DNA from: Hypoxylon rubiginosum
Taxonomy: Eukaryota > Ascomycota > Sordariomycetes > Xylariales > Hypoxylaceae
Reading direction: 5' to 3'
NCBI GenBank assembly: GCA_902806565.1
Contig: CADCXA010000025.1
Coordinates: 1,798,001 to 1,862,000 of the forward strand
Length of the DNA: 64,000 bases
Below the pieces are notes generated by a model. It was not told the origin of the DNA, made no database searches, and was given only the letters and a program-made list of their open reading frames with translations. A program made the translations under genes and the position numbers. Position 1 is the first letter of the stretch, and every line of letters starts with the position of its first letter. Below are positions 1 through 12,300 of the stretch, one piece after another.

Positions 1-139
1 ATGCGTATTTACTATGACCAATAGCTACAGAGAAAGCGCAGAACCGCCACCTAATTTCCGTACCTATCCAAGCAAGAGTTGCTTCCATCCAGAAGTCCTC
101 CTCCGCCCCCCTAAGCCATCCCGGGGGACCCACCTACAC

Positions 140-1285
140 CTAGCAGGTGAAGACGGACGGGCCGGCGGGCTGGTACGCCTTGCCGCCGTTGTTGTAGATG
201 TTGATCATGAGGCCCGGGTCGGTGGCCTTGTAGGCGCCCGGGAAGGAGACGAGGTCGGTCGGGGACGTGGACCCGCCGCCGCTGACGTGGACCTGGGCGC
301 ACGAGATGTAGAACTGGGCGCCGCCCGCCGCGCTCGCGCTGTGCAGCGCCACGTGCTCGATCCGGAACAGGTAGTCGCCCTCGGCTAGGCACTGCGGCAC
401 CGTGAAGTCGATCGTGGACTTGCCTATTCGAGTACAAGCTGTGGTTAGCAGGTGAAGGCTGACAAAAAGAATATTGATATGGATATGGACAAGTCGATGG
501 TATATAAGGGGGGCAGGGGGGAGAGAGAGGATGGGGGAAAGAGGGAAGACGTACCGTTCGACGGCCATGTGTACTGGCCGCCCGAGGCTGTGGGCATGTC
601 CTGGTACACCTTGAACCAGACCTTTCCGCTGCCGTCGAAGGCGGCGGCAGTCTGACCGGAGGGGACCTTAGCCATGTAGGCAGAGAGAGCTAGCACAGGG
701 TTAGTATAACCTATGCCACAACTACACAGTGACTGGAGACATGAAGGCTCTCTCCATGTTATCGTGACATACTAGAGATAGACATGTTAGCTTTCCATCT
801 TAGGCAATAGAATAAGAAGAGTGCCGCAGCTGCAGATCGTGGAACACCGAAACCATGGACGCCTTGTCTCGGCGCAGATCATTTTGCTTCACATGTGCAT
901 ATGTAGATAGACAGGAGATAGTTACGTACCCGCCCGGGTGGTAGATGTTGGGAGCAGCAACCCAAGAGACCTTGCCGCCGGCCTGGACCTGCGTGGTGTC
1001 GGGGGCGCCGCCCGCGGCCCTCTGGTAGCACCGGATGGCGTCCGAGTTGACGTCGGTCACGGGGCCGTTGGACTGGAAGTTAGCCGTCTGGCGGACCGAC
1101 GACCAGGCCGACGTGCCGGCCAGGTTCGGGAACGTGTCTATAAGGCGGGTTTTGTCAGACCTTATGCCCAGTAGTACATAGCTTAAGACGGATAAGGGGG
1201 GGAACAGAGCAGACGAAATTTACGTACAATGCGGAGCAGCCTGGGCGCCGGCCGCCAGGAGTGCGAATGCTGCGACAGCCTTCAT
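140..1285 (-). CDS. AA9 lytic polysaccharide monooxygenase (secreted, no CBM)
   Basis: Copper-dependent oxidative cleavage of cellulose or hemicellulose outside the cell. My model has four exons, 1285-1228, 1137-930, 721-555 and 423-140, giving about 238 residues. The start MKAVAAFALLAAGAQAAP is a signal peptide. The mature N-terminus reads HYTFPNL, so the first His of the copper histidine brace is present, formed across the exon 1/2 junction. The second His lies in NIYHPGG. The axial-Tyr region reads GGAQFYISCAQ, with the conserved Gln and Tyr, and the C-terminus GPSVFTC is typical. No cellulose-binding module follows. The exon 2/3 junction is the weak point: the phase-compatible acceptor before 721 inserts about a dozen residues between HPGG and YMAKVP, longer than the usual family spacing. 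Family and completeness are secure from sequence; substrate and regiospecificity cannot be told. Confidence 0.93.
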
Positions 1286-2336
1286 TTTTCTCGCTGGTAG
1301 TCTTTCTTCTCTCGAAAAGAATTGCAAGAGATTATACAACTACTAGACGGACAAGCAGCAAAGGGGCATACAGCATCAAGTTCCTACGCGGTGACGAAAG
1401 ACAACAAGGATACCTCGTGCTAAATGGGAACGCGAGCGTCTTCCGCCATCTTATAGTAGCGATGCCAAAAGGAGGGATAGAAGTGGCCTAAACCGAGACG
1501 GAATATGTTGTTGCGTTGTACCGGGTATGGTCAAGTTCACCCCCTGTATTTGCGGATAAAAAGAAGCCATTCCCGGTTATATTGGGCGCCCACTCATGTC
1601 TACACAAAATGACCATACCCAGCCTACCCTCCCATACGGCCTCGTCGGCAGTACTATTGAACAAATCCGCTCAAGTGACGCATCTACCCTATGAATAGAG
1701 CATCCTTTTCGGCGAACATGGACGAACGCTAACCCATGCTCCCGAAGAGCCGCCGCGTTGTCGATATTAGATTAGGGAGCCTGCAGCTTCTTTACTTACC
1801 TATGTAGCTGCGTCGTCATCGAAGATACTTATTTGACTAGGTGAGACCTTTATTCATACTACATAGTTATTCGCATTGCCTCTTAGCGAGAACAACGCAA
1901 ACGAGAGTCTACCTAAATGTGACCCATAAGGGGTCTGTTTGGGGTCTCCAGTCTGTAGATGTGGGTCAGCAAAGCAACATACCTCGTTCGTAAACGTCCA
2001 TCTCGTCCCCAATGGCTAGATGGGCGCTTGAACCAAATAGACTTCAGCATGAGCCACATCTGTTCCGTAATTCTGCTACCTATGCCACCATTCAATATCA
2101 CTTCCCTTGATCATGTGTGCTTGGGGTGAAATTAGGAATGGGGTATGCATGTCGTCTCAGTGAAGAGATGCATCAACACCTTCGAAACGCGTCAACATTA
2201 ATGACATCTAAAACATCCGTACCTCTAGACGCAACGCCACCTGTGCATATGTGCAACGAAGAAAAGGAAGATGCAAAGAAACGCCACTGGGTTCCCTACG
2301 ACACTGTGAGTGGTTAAGGGTTGCCGCAAGAAACTA
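1286..2336. other. Intergenic, DBP2 3' side and AA9 promoter
   Basis: About 1.05 kb between two minus-strand genes. It must hold the AA9 promoter near 1286 and the DBP2 3' UTR near 2336. Short open frames of 60-76 codons occur but have no recognisable motif. I see no RNA gene or repeat. Confidence 0.6.
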
Positions 2337-4787
<2,451 letters not shown>

Positions 4788-5629
4788 CTTGTCTTTGCGT
4801 GTGTGTGTAGGAGGAAATTAGGCGGGAAGTGCAGAAGGAAAATATGCTCAGCGCAAACGAAGCGAGTATTTATGACTTCTGAATGCCCGAACTGATTGAT
4901 TTTATGGGAAATGTAATCTGAGCGCAGTGTGCTATCTGCCAGAAAAGGAGCGGAAATGGAGAATTATGGTATGGGGGGACACGAGAAAGACGTGTTGATG
5001 AAAATGAAAGGTGTTGATGATGGGTATTTGAAGGTAAGAAGGTCCCTGATTCAAGTTGAATATTTTTTTTTTTCCTTAGTCTCTCGGGGAAGTCGAGAGT
5101 CTAGGCCGATAACAACTGAACTGGTCTGTGCGCTTACCAGTTTTTTTTTTTTTTTTTTTGCCTCCCGCCCTTGATTGGAGAGTTTTGGCACTAAGCCCAA
5201 CGCGTATCAAGGTACCGAGGTATTGTCCAGTGTGCTACCAGCTGTCTGACAGGTGGCTAGCTAACAGGTGGCCAGCTGGAGTGTTTCCACGCGGCACCCA
5301 CCTACCTACAAGCAACCAAATCTCGGATCACCCAACAAACAGCATCTGTCCTGAGGTCAACTGTGGCCAACATTTCCCATGTAACCTAAGGCACCTAAAA
5401 GGGAAATTTCCTCTTAGATTCTATCTATCAAAGCGATGCTGTTGAATTTAACATTTTATGCATTCTCGTCGCATAAAACACATATACCCTTGCTATCTTT
5501 CATCGAGAGGATAAGAAAGGGGAGAAAGCCGGGTACCAGAGGAATAAGGAGAAGGCCTCATTATAATATGTCCGCCTCATCAAATATACCTACCCTTCAC
5601 CATTCAATTAGACAACCCCCAATCGCACA
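4788..5629. other. Intergenic: DBP2 promoter and THI20 3' flank
   Basis: Holds the DBP2 upstream region and the THI20 3' UTR. Visible features are a T-tract near 5062-5073, a run of 19 T at 5141-5159, an inverted CCAAT pentamer near 5173, and a direct repeat ACAGGTGGC twice near 5249-5275. No gene seen. Confidence 0.5.
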
Positions 5630-7628
5630 TCATGCCGACGGGAACATCTCCCAGAAACCAATCTCCATCTATTTTCAAGGTTAGTACGACGTGGCCATCT
5701 ATAGTACCGAGTGCATTTTACCTTGGTAGCGTGGATGAAGATTTTGACCAGCTCTTCTATTCGCGACGGGGATTGTAGGACGGCATTCCTTTCCATGAGA
5801 TCTATTCACGTTATCGTGTTAGTATTTTCTAAGGTCCGTTTTGGATGGAATGCTCGGCGGCTCTCACCGGATCCTGTCTGCACTGCCTGTACGTAGTCCT
5901 CCGCGACGTAGTTCAGGATCCACTTCCAGTACGTGTTGCCCTCCATCTTCGTCCGAGGGTCGACGTGAAGCTGTTTCGCGATAGCTCCATACCCGAGGAG
6001 GCAGGGGGCAATGGCGACTTGAAGGCCAAGCCAGTCTTCTGACTGTCCGATGTCTAGAACATATCTGGTATACGCGGTGCAGGCTAATGCGACATCAGAA
6101 ACATGATAAATCAACACGAAAAATGACACGTAGACTAGACAGTCACATACCTTGAAGTTCCTCTGTTGCTTCTATCTCTTGTTTCGATATGCCGAATCCT
6201 TCACAATAGTCAATGTGCAGTTTCATCTCGGTGTAGATGTGCGACACTATTTTAGCGCCCTAGAACTAATATCAGTATCAGATCACTAGATTTATTAGAG
6301 AATAGTGACCGACTGCTGCGATATCCTCCATGTTCTTGGCCTTGTACGAGGCTAATGCGTTGGCTCTCGCAAAGTGAACTAGATATAGATAGTCTTGTAT
6401 TAAGTAGCCCTTGAATGACTCAAGGGGTAACTTGCCGTTCCCGAGGCTGAGAACGAACGGGTGGTTGACGAAACGCTCCCATACTGGTAATACATCAAGA
6501 CGTTCAAGGAGATAGTCCACAAAGTGCCCACTTGTTGTTGTTAGCAACATACGCCTACATTGAAGTAAAGGGTCTAACTCACGGAGCGAAGGGGAGAGTC
6601 TGAATTGAATGAAAATGATTGATTGGGCCGTTTCCTTTGCCATACCCAGGTGCGTATTTGATGCCTGCCTCGACATATCGGCAAGCAGCTTTCACGGCTT
6701 CCGCGGGCTTCAGCCCCATGGAGAGGTTCGAAGCGATCGCAGAGGCCAGCGAACATCCGGTTCCATGCGTATTCGTAGACTCAATGTATGGACTCTGTAT
6801 TCGCAAGGTCTGCCCTTCTCCTGCAAGAAGGTCAACTATTATCTGCCTCTCTTCAGGGGTAGTAGCCACGGAGCCATCTCTCTTGAAGGGCACATGCCCG
6901 CCTTTAACGAGCACCCATCTAGGCCCTAATTCCAGGACTTTCTGGGCGATTACCTCTAGGTCCTCGACACGCTGAATGTCGATATCCCCCCTACCGCTGT
7001 CAGAGATTAGGAGCTTGGCTTCGGGAATATTGGGAGTGACGATGAACGCCTGTGGGAGTAGTAGAGTCCGCAATTCATTCACAGCCTTTGAGGGCAACAA
7101 TTGGGCACCGGTGGTCGCAATCATAACCTATTCGAAGTTAATGCCAACTCGGGTGAAATAAGTTAAAGCGAGAATACTTACAGGATCCAATACGAGTGTT
7201 TCAACCTTGTAATCCTTCAACGCCTGCGCAACTACTTCAACAGTCTGTGCAGACGCCAGCATCCCTTGATGGCTTTGAATGAGCCATAAATGAAGAATGT
7301 TACGACCTTGAATAGACCAACTTACCAGTCTTCACTACATCAGGTCTTATATCGTTGAACACCGCATCAATCTGCTTCCTCACAAACTCGGGTGGAGTAT
7401 GATGTATGTCATCCACGCCCGTAGTGTTCTGGGCTGTCAAGGCGGTAGTGGCAGTCATAGCATAACAGCCATGAGCTGCGATTACTTTCTGGTCGGCCTC
7501 GAGGCCACTAATCATTCGTATCAAATGTAACTATTAGCGAGAGTGCGATGCTGAATAAGAGGATTATGTACTTACGCACCGCCGCTGGAATCGCTCCCTG
7601 CGATAACGAGGATCTTTCCGTTGGCCAT
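5630..7628 (-). CDS. THI20: Hydroxymethylpyrimidine(-phosphate) kinase / TenA fusion (THI20 type)
   Basis: Thiamine biosynthesis and salvage enzyme. The N-terminal half phosphorylates HMP and HMP-P; the C-terminal TenA half is an aminopyrimidine hydrolase/thiaminase II. Nine exons: 7628-7576, 7507-7326, 7264-7182, 7127-6583, 6530-6314, 6259-6151, 6083-5868, 5801-5722, 5668-5630; total 507 residues. The kinase half shows AGSDSSGGAGLEADQK near residue 10, VLDPVMIATTG, VKGGH and the anion-hole motif HGTGCSLASAIA. The TenA half shows FKGYLIQDYLYLVHFAR, the Cys-containing ACTAYTRYVLD and the C-terminal EIGFWEMF with its Glu. The last exon codes only 12 residues plus stop but supplies that Glu. The donor after DIAA (GTCGGT) is weak, though phase and product fit. 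No TPP-riboswitch signature was found upstream. The arrangement matches the fungal two-domain enzyme. Confidence 0.95.
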
Positions 7629-8360
7629 GTTCCTAGTGGATGGCCTAGGTATTTCGTTTACCGTGTGCCACGCCACGTATAGCGACGTACTTGTTTGGAA
7701 GTTTCTAAAGTCAAGGCTCGTTCCAGCTCCAATGCGAGATTTCTTTAAAAGTTCTTTAGGTAGCCAAGTACTTCGCTACAGCACTACAGCTCTAGGTTAC
7801 ATGTAGTAGGTACATAACAAGTGGGTCCACGCTGCCTATCGTTCGTCGGATCGATCGTAGACGCTCACGGGATTAAGGGGCAAGTTACTATTTATACCTG
7901 TAGGTAACTAAATCCCCAGGAACATTCAATATTGGACAAGGTATGTATGAAATCAATGTTATTTCCGTCTACCAGCGCCTACAAGTGTGGTGAACAAGTA
8001 GATATCCTCGGTGACAAGCTGGACTTATTTATAAAAAAAGATATACCGGTACTCGCATGAATCTAGGTAGCCCCTATTGTCTGGTCTACAGCCCGAGGTA
8101 CGTCAAGTTAGTAAAACTTTAGGTATAGGCATAGTCCAAATCTCTGACCGTCGATGTCTTCCTTCAATAACTCTAACGCCGCTTGACCGGTAATATTAAT
8201 ACAAGAATCGAAACCTGGACATAGCCTCGTCCTACTGATGATATCCCCCTATTGATGTTCCCCTATAGATGCATGCCCCTATTGATGCCACCTATTGACG
8301 CCTGCTCCCCTCCCCCCTCTCTCCCTTTTCTCGGCTTCACTCCTACCTAGGTAAGTACTC
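7629..8360. other. Intergenic: THI20 promoter and bHLH gene 3' flank
   Basis: About 730 bp with no gene seen. It contains the degenerate repeat at 8246-8300 and, just before the bHLH stop, the palindrome TACCTAGGTA at 8344-8353. Confidence 0.5.
8246..8300. repeat. Degenerate tandem 12-mer CCCCTATTGATG, four copies
   Basis: Copies start at 8246, 8260, 8276 and 8289, spaced 13-16 nt. Two are exact and two carry one or two changes. The array lies 60-115 bp past the bHLH stop codon, probably in its 3' UTR. Confidence 0.75.
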
Positions 8361-9347
8361 TCAAGGCAAAGGTCCCGTATCAGGGAAATCCAACCGCTCG
8401 CCGAACCCGTCCGCGCCCTCGCACCGCCCGAACAGCCAGCGCAGCCGCGTCATGTTGTTCCTCAGCTCGTCCCGCTCCCCCTCGAGCGCGGCGCACTCGC
8501 GCTCGAGCGCCTGGATGTGGCGGCGCGCCATGTCGAGCACCTCGGCCTTGCTGACGCGCCGGTCCGTCAGGTCCAGGGCCCCCGCGCCCTCGTCCTCGCC
8601 CTCGCCCTCGCCCGCCTGCATCGTCTCGGGCAGCGCGTCCAGCAGGCTCTCGAAGTGCGCGTTCAGCCGGTTCCGGTACTGCTTCTCCACCTGGTTGTGC
8701 GTCTCCCGGTTCTTCTGCTCCTCCACCGACGCCGGCGGGTTGTGGTGCGTGTTCTTGCTCGTGCGGGACGCGCTTCGGAGTCTGGACCTGGCGCCCGCGT
8801 TGTTGTTCGAGGCCGATGAGGTGCTGCCCGGCGAGAAGACCTGCTGGTGTCGAGACTTCCTCGACGGTCGCGATGAGGATGCGTTGTTGCTCTTCTGCTT
8901 TCTGTGACTGCTGGAGCCGGCCGAGGTCGACGAGGTGCTAGGCGGACTTGTCACCACGGCTCCGTATCCCTGTGGGTATGTGTGATGGTACATCTCGCTG
9001 CTGTCGACGGCCCTAGATTCAGGTGCTACTGCCTGGTAATACGGGAGCTCAAACGGGTCCGTCGTATGCGTGCTGTAGGACGCCCCGCTGGAAGATCCAA
9101 TGTTTACATCCGCTGGGTTGTGGCCCCTTACGACGTAATGTGAGTTGCTAGGCACCTGAGCAGAAGGTAGCGGCTGCCCCTGAAAGCCCATCAGACTTTC
9201 TGGGGATCTGTTGGGTGCCATAGTCGGATAAGAAGCGTACGAGGCGTATGAGGCATTATGACCTTCTGAGGATGGAGGTTGGTTCCTGTAGTAAGAGTCG
9301 TCAGAGACGAGTGTCGGTGGCAACTGGTCAGAAGATCCCCTCTGCAT
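8361..9347 (-). CDS. bHLH transcription factor, SREBP-like basic region
   Basis: Nuclear E-box-binding regulator, 328 residues as one exon. The first two thirds are Ser/Pro/Tyr-rich low complexity (transactivation-like), then a basic stretch (SRPSRKSRHQQ). The bHLH starts near residue 208: ETHNQVEKQYRNRLNAHFES is the basic region plus helix 1, followed by an acidic Gly/Glu loop insert and helix 2 (RVSKAEVLDMARRHIQALE). Helix 2 continues into a short leucine-zipper-like segment. The basic region has Tyr in EKQYR where most bHLH proteins have Arg, the hallmark of SREBP-type factors. No transmembrane segments follow, so it is not a membrane SREBP. An in-frame stop lies a little upstream of this ATG. 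The start sequence ATGCAG could also be a splice acceptor, so an upstream exon is possible. Target genes are unknown. Confidence 0.88.
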   Translation of the reverse strand: MQRGSSDQLPPTLVSDDSYYRNQPPSSEGHNASYASYASYPTMAPNRSPESLMGFQGQPLPSAQVPSNSHYVVRGHNPADVNIGSSSGASYSTHTTDPFELPYYQAVAPESRAVDSSEMYHHTYPQGYGAVVTSPPSTSSTSAGSSSHRKQKSNNASSSRPSRKSRHQQVFSPGSTSSASNNNAGARSRLRSASRTSKNTHHNPPASVEEQKNRETHNQVEKQYRNRLNAHFESLLDALPETMQAGEGEGEDEGAGALDLTDRRVSKAEVLDMARRHIQALERECAALEGERDELRNNMTRLRWLFGRCEGADGFGERLDFPDTGPLP

Positions 9348-12300
9348 ATTGATGTCAGTAGATGGTTTTCAATCACTTCGCTGGTGAGTTTTGTTCGTGG
9401 GGTTGTCGATGCAATGATTCCTTGGGTCCCGAGAGACTGGTTTTATTGCCGGCCAGCTGGGCCATAGTCCTACAGACGACTCGACCAAGGACCCAACTAG
9501 AGGCCGCAGCGGTGGTTGCATACGTGGACGTCAACGGGGCTTATGGGAGGAATAATAAAAATAGATAAGCCCATAGGGCCAGGTGACAGTTACCACACCT
9601 CGGGGATGTCGGGGGTTTGAAGCATATAGGGTAGGGGGATCTAGGTTGACCAACCAACTTACATGAACCGGTCCCTCGACCAAAACACCGTAGTGTTGAC
9701 CTCTGTAAGCCATGTTACACGCGGAAGCTTGGATCGAGCTCATGCTTCACCTGGCCAGCACGTTGGAGGAATTAATAATAAGGGGTAGGTCTCGAAGCGA
9801 TGCTTTAGGAGAAGGTGTGTGGCTATAGTGTGTAGGCAGCTATTTTACAGGAATACACCAGGAGGGTTGGGCAGATATTCAGATGGATCTCTCGCAGAGA
9901 CTTGCCATGGCCCTCTAAATAGTCCTTGGTAGGCGGGCTGCTATTGTTATCATGCTGGCAAAAGGCTTGCTAGCCGAGCAGCAGCCAACCAGCGTAACGA
10001 CGTGCTTAGTGGTCGATGATATCTACCTAAGTCGGTCTCTGGGGTAGGATTGGTGTCCATCCGGCTTTGAAAGGCACTCGAGTGCTGGTACATTTGGGTA
10101 CCGCATGCCACGTGCCGACGGATGGGCAAAGGATGCTTAGGATGGTACGGCAGCGCTGTGGCAATTTTTCTTTGACGTCTTCCTACTATTCGGCCGTGGT
10201 TCCCATAGGGCAGAACCAGGACCAAGCCAAACTTGGTACGATGCATGTGCCCGAAAAATAAACAATTGTCGGCCACGGCTCGGATCGTGCCCATTGATAC
10301 TCTGATTTTCATTGTCAAAGGATTCGAATTTCTATCTAGAGAGTTCGGGGGGTCGTCTCCCGGTGGTTTTTGTTTTCAAGGGGGATCCCTCCTGAGGCTC
10401 ACGAAACGTCCCGATGGCGAAGGTCTTGAGTCGCCAGACTTCGTTCGGGCGTGCTTGTACGACCTTGGCACCCTTGCTGGTTAATGCGTCGATATAACGG
10501 CCCTGCCGGTGAGCTATTCTAATCATTCATCTGGAACATATGTCTATTACCGTCAGTGGAACCCTATCAGCCTCAAGTCTGGGGGCACCCAGATCGACGG
10601 GCGAAGTTGGTCAATGCTGCTGGCTTAGATCTTAGAGCATAACGTCAACCTGTAGTCTGCGACGATTCCTGCGTTCTATACCTAGGTATGTGCATGTATT
10701 TTTACCTTGGTGGCGTAGCTCAGCTATTAAGATTTCACTTCTAGACCGTAGATGCTAATTTCTTCGGCGCTATTGTTGTCTTATTCGCAACCTTGCCCCG
10801 ATCCTTGGACCCGTCCCGGTCCCGAAGATGCCAAGGCACGGGTGATATATCGGGGGATATGGGGTTTAGCCAGGTACTAATGTAGATATATTTAGTTGGG
10901 GAGTTAAATATATAACTTATCCTAGAGAGGTAGCCTTAGATTAAAGTACAAGATGAACCGTATGTTCAAAGAGCTCGAAATCCTAGTTCAATCCGGGGTT
11001 AGCTCAAGTAAGCACATATGCATACAAAAAGTCTTGGGTAAAATTACAGCTCTCTCGGTCCCTCCCTCTGGGCTCACAAATTTAGGGCTGGCTTAGTTTC
11101 GGTATTGGTTGCTCCAGCTCGGTTCCGCAGGAGCCTATGTCGCGGATCTCTCAAATTTCCTCGTCCAATAAGGTGTCTTTCCCTTCATCGACATCTGCGA
11201 TCCTTCCCGTTTACAAACCGTACTGTCAGCAACACTGGGCTTTTGGAGCTCTTGGAGACGCAGAGAAAGTTTCAAGGAGAGCACCAATGCCGTCTGGCCG
11301 TTTAGAGGGGTGTAATTGTTTCCAACAGTGGTAAGCCGCCGTATCCTATTCTAGGTCTTAGGTAGCATCCTGTGTTTTAATCTATCAGGAATATATATTT
11401 TAATAGAGGACCCGAATAAGAAACAAGCCAGGTAGCTAATTTCTCTGAAATAGTACTTCGTCCATAATTCTTTGGTACTTGTCGTCTCAATGAAGCCACA
11501 ATCGTCACCGATCTACTTAGAGATCTATGCCATCTGAATAGACGTCAAATGAGTTCTCCTCAGCAGCTGTTCCCCGTTATCAAAGAGGCGCAGCTTTACG
11601 GTATCGTCGTTACATTTACCGGATACGCACCCTCCCAAGTACCGTGAAACGCTCCTACGCATGAGTTTAGCTATCTATAACTCGATACTCGATATAAATA
11701 TCACCACCTCCCTTGTTGATAGACTAAAGGAGGACTGACCCTGCATCGGACATAAATTGCTAACCTCACTCTTGATATGCCATTGGTTACTTTTAAATTT
11801 CTCTACTTGATTGATGGATGGCTGCTTATTAAGTAAAAACATCGATCACTCGGGAAAGATACTTGAAGCCACAACAAGCCAAATGGTAGCATAGTATTCT
11901 CTTCTTGCTCCCGGTGACACAATACGCTGCTGAATAATTGCTAACGTCTCGACAGGTCACTTTTTTTTTCACAGAACCCAGACCTTGTCCATGGACAACG
12001 TAGACTTCTCATACGCATCATCGCCGGAAAGCACCCGGCCGGTCACGGCGTTGCGCTATCCGTCACTCATGACACCTCTGTTATAAAGGTTAATGCTATA
12101 CAGCCGAGAAGGCGCCACGTGCATGTGCCGATGCGGTGCTAAGCTCGCTGGCTTCTAATAGGTATCTTCAAGGAATCGTCTCTCGGAAAGCTGCAGGAAT
12201 CTTGGCATATTATACTGTTCCAACTTGCCACCGTCACCGAAATTTACCCTCTCGAGTAGGTTAATACCTTGATACTCCCCGAGATTCATGCCGATGGTCG

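Noticed and set aside
7629..7900. Search for a TPP riboswitch upstream of the THI20 gene
   Set aside because: No CTGAGA or matching second-domain signature in the minus strand upstream of the start.
10705..10790. GTAGCTCAGC resembling a tRNA A box
   Set aside because: No pairing D-arm, no T-loop GGTTCRANTCC at a suitable distance and no acceptor stem.
10968..11012. GTTCAATCC resembling a tRNA T-loop
   Set aside because: Flanking bases cannot form a T stem and no upstream A box fits.
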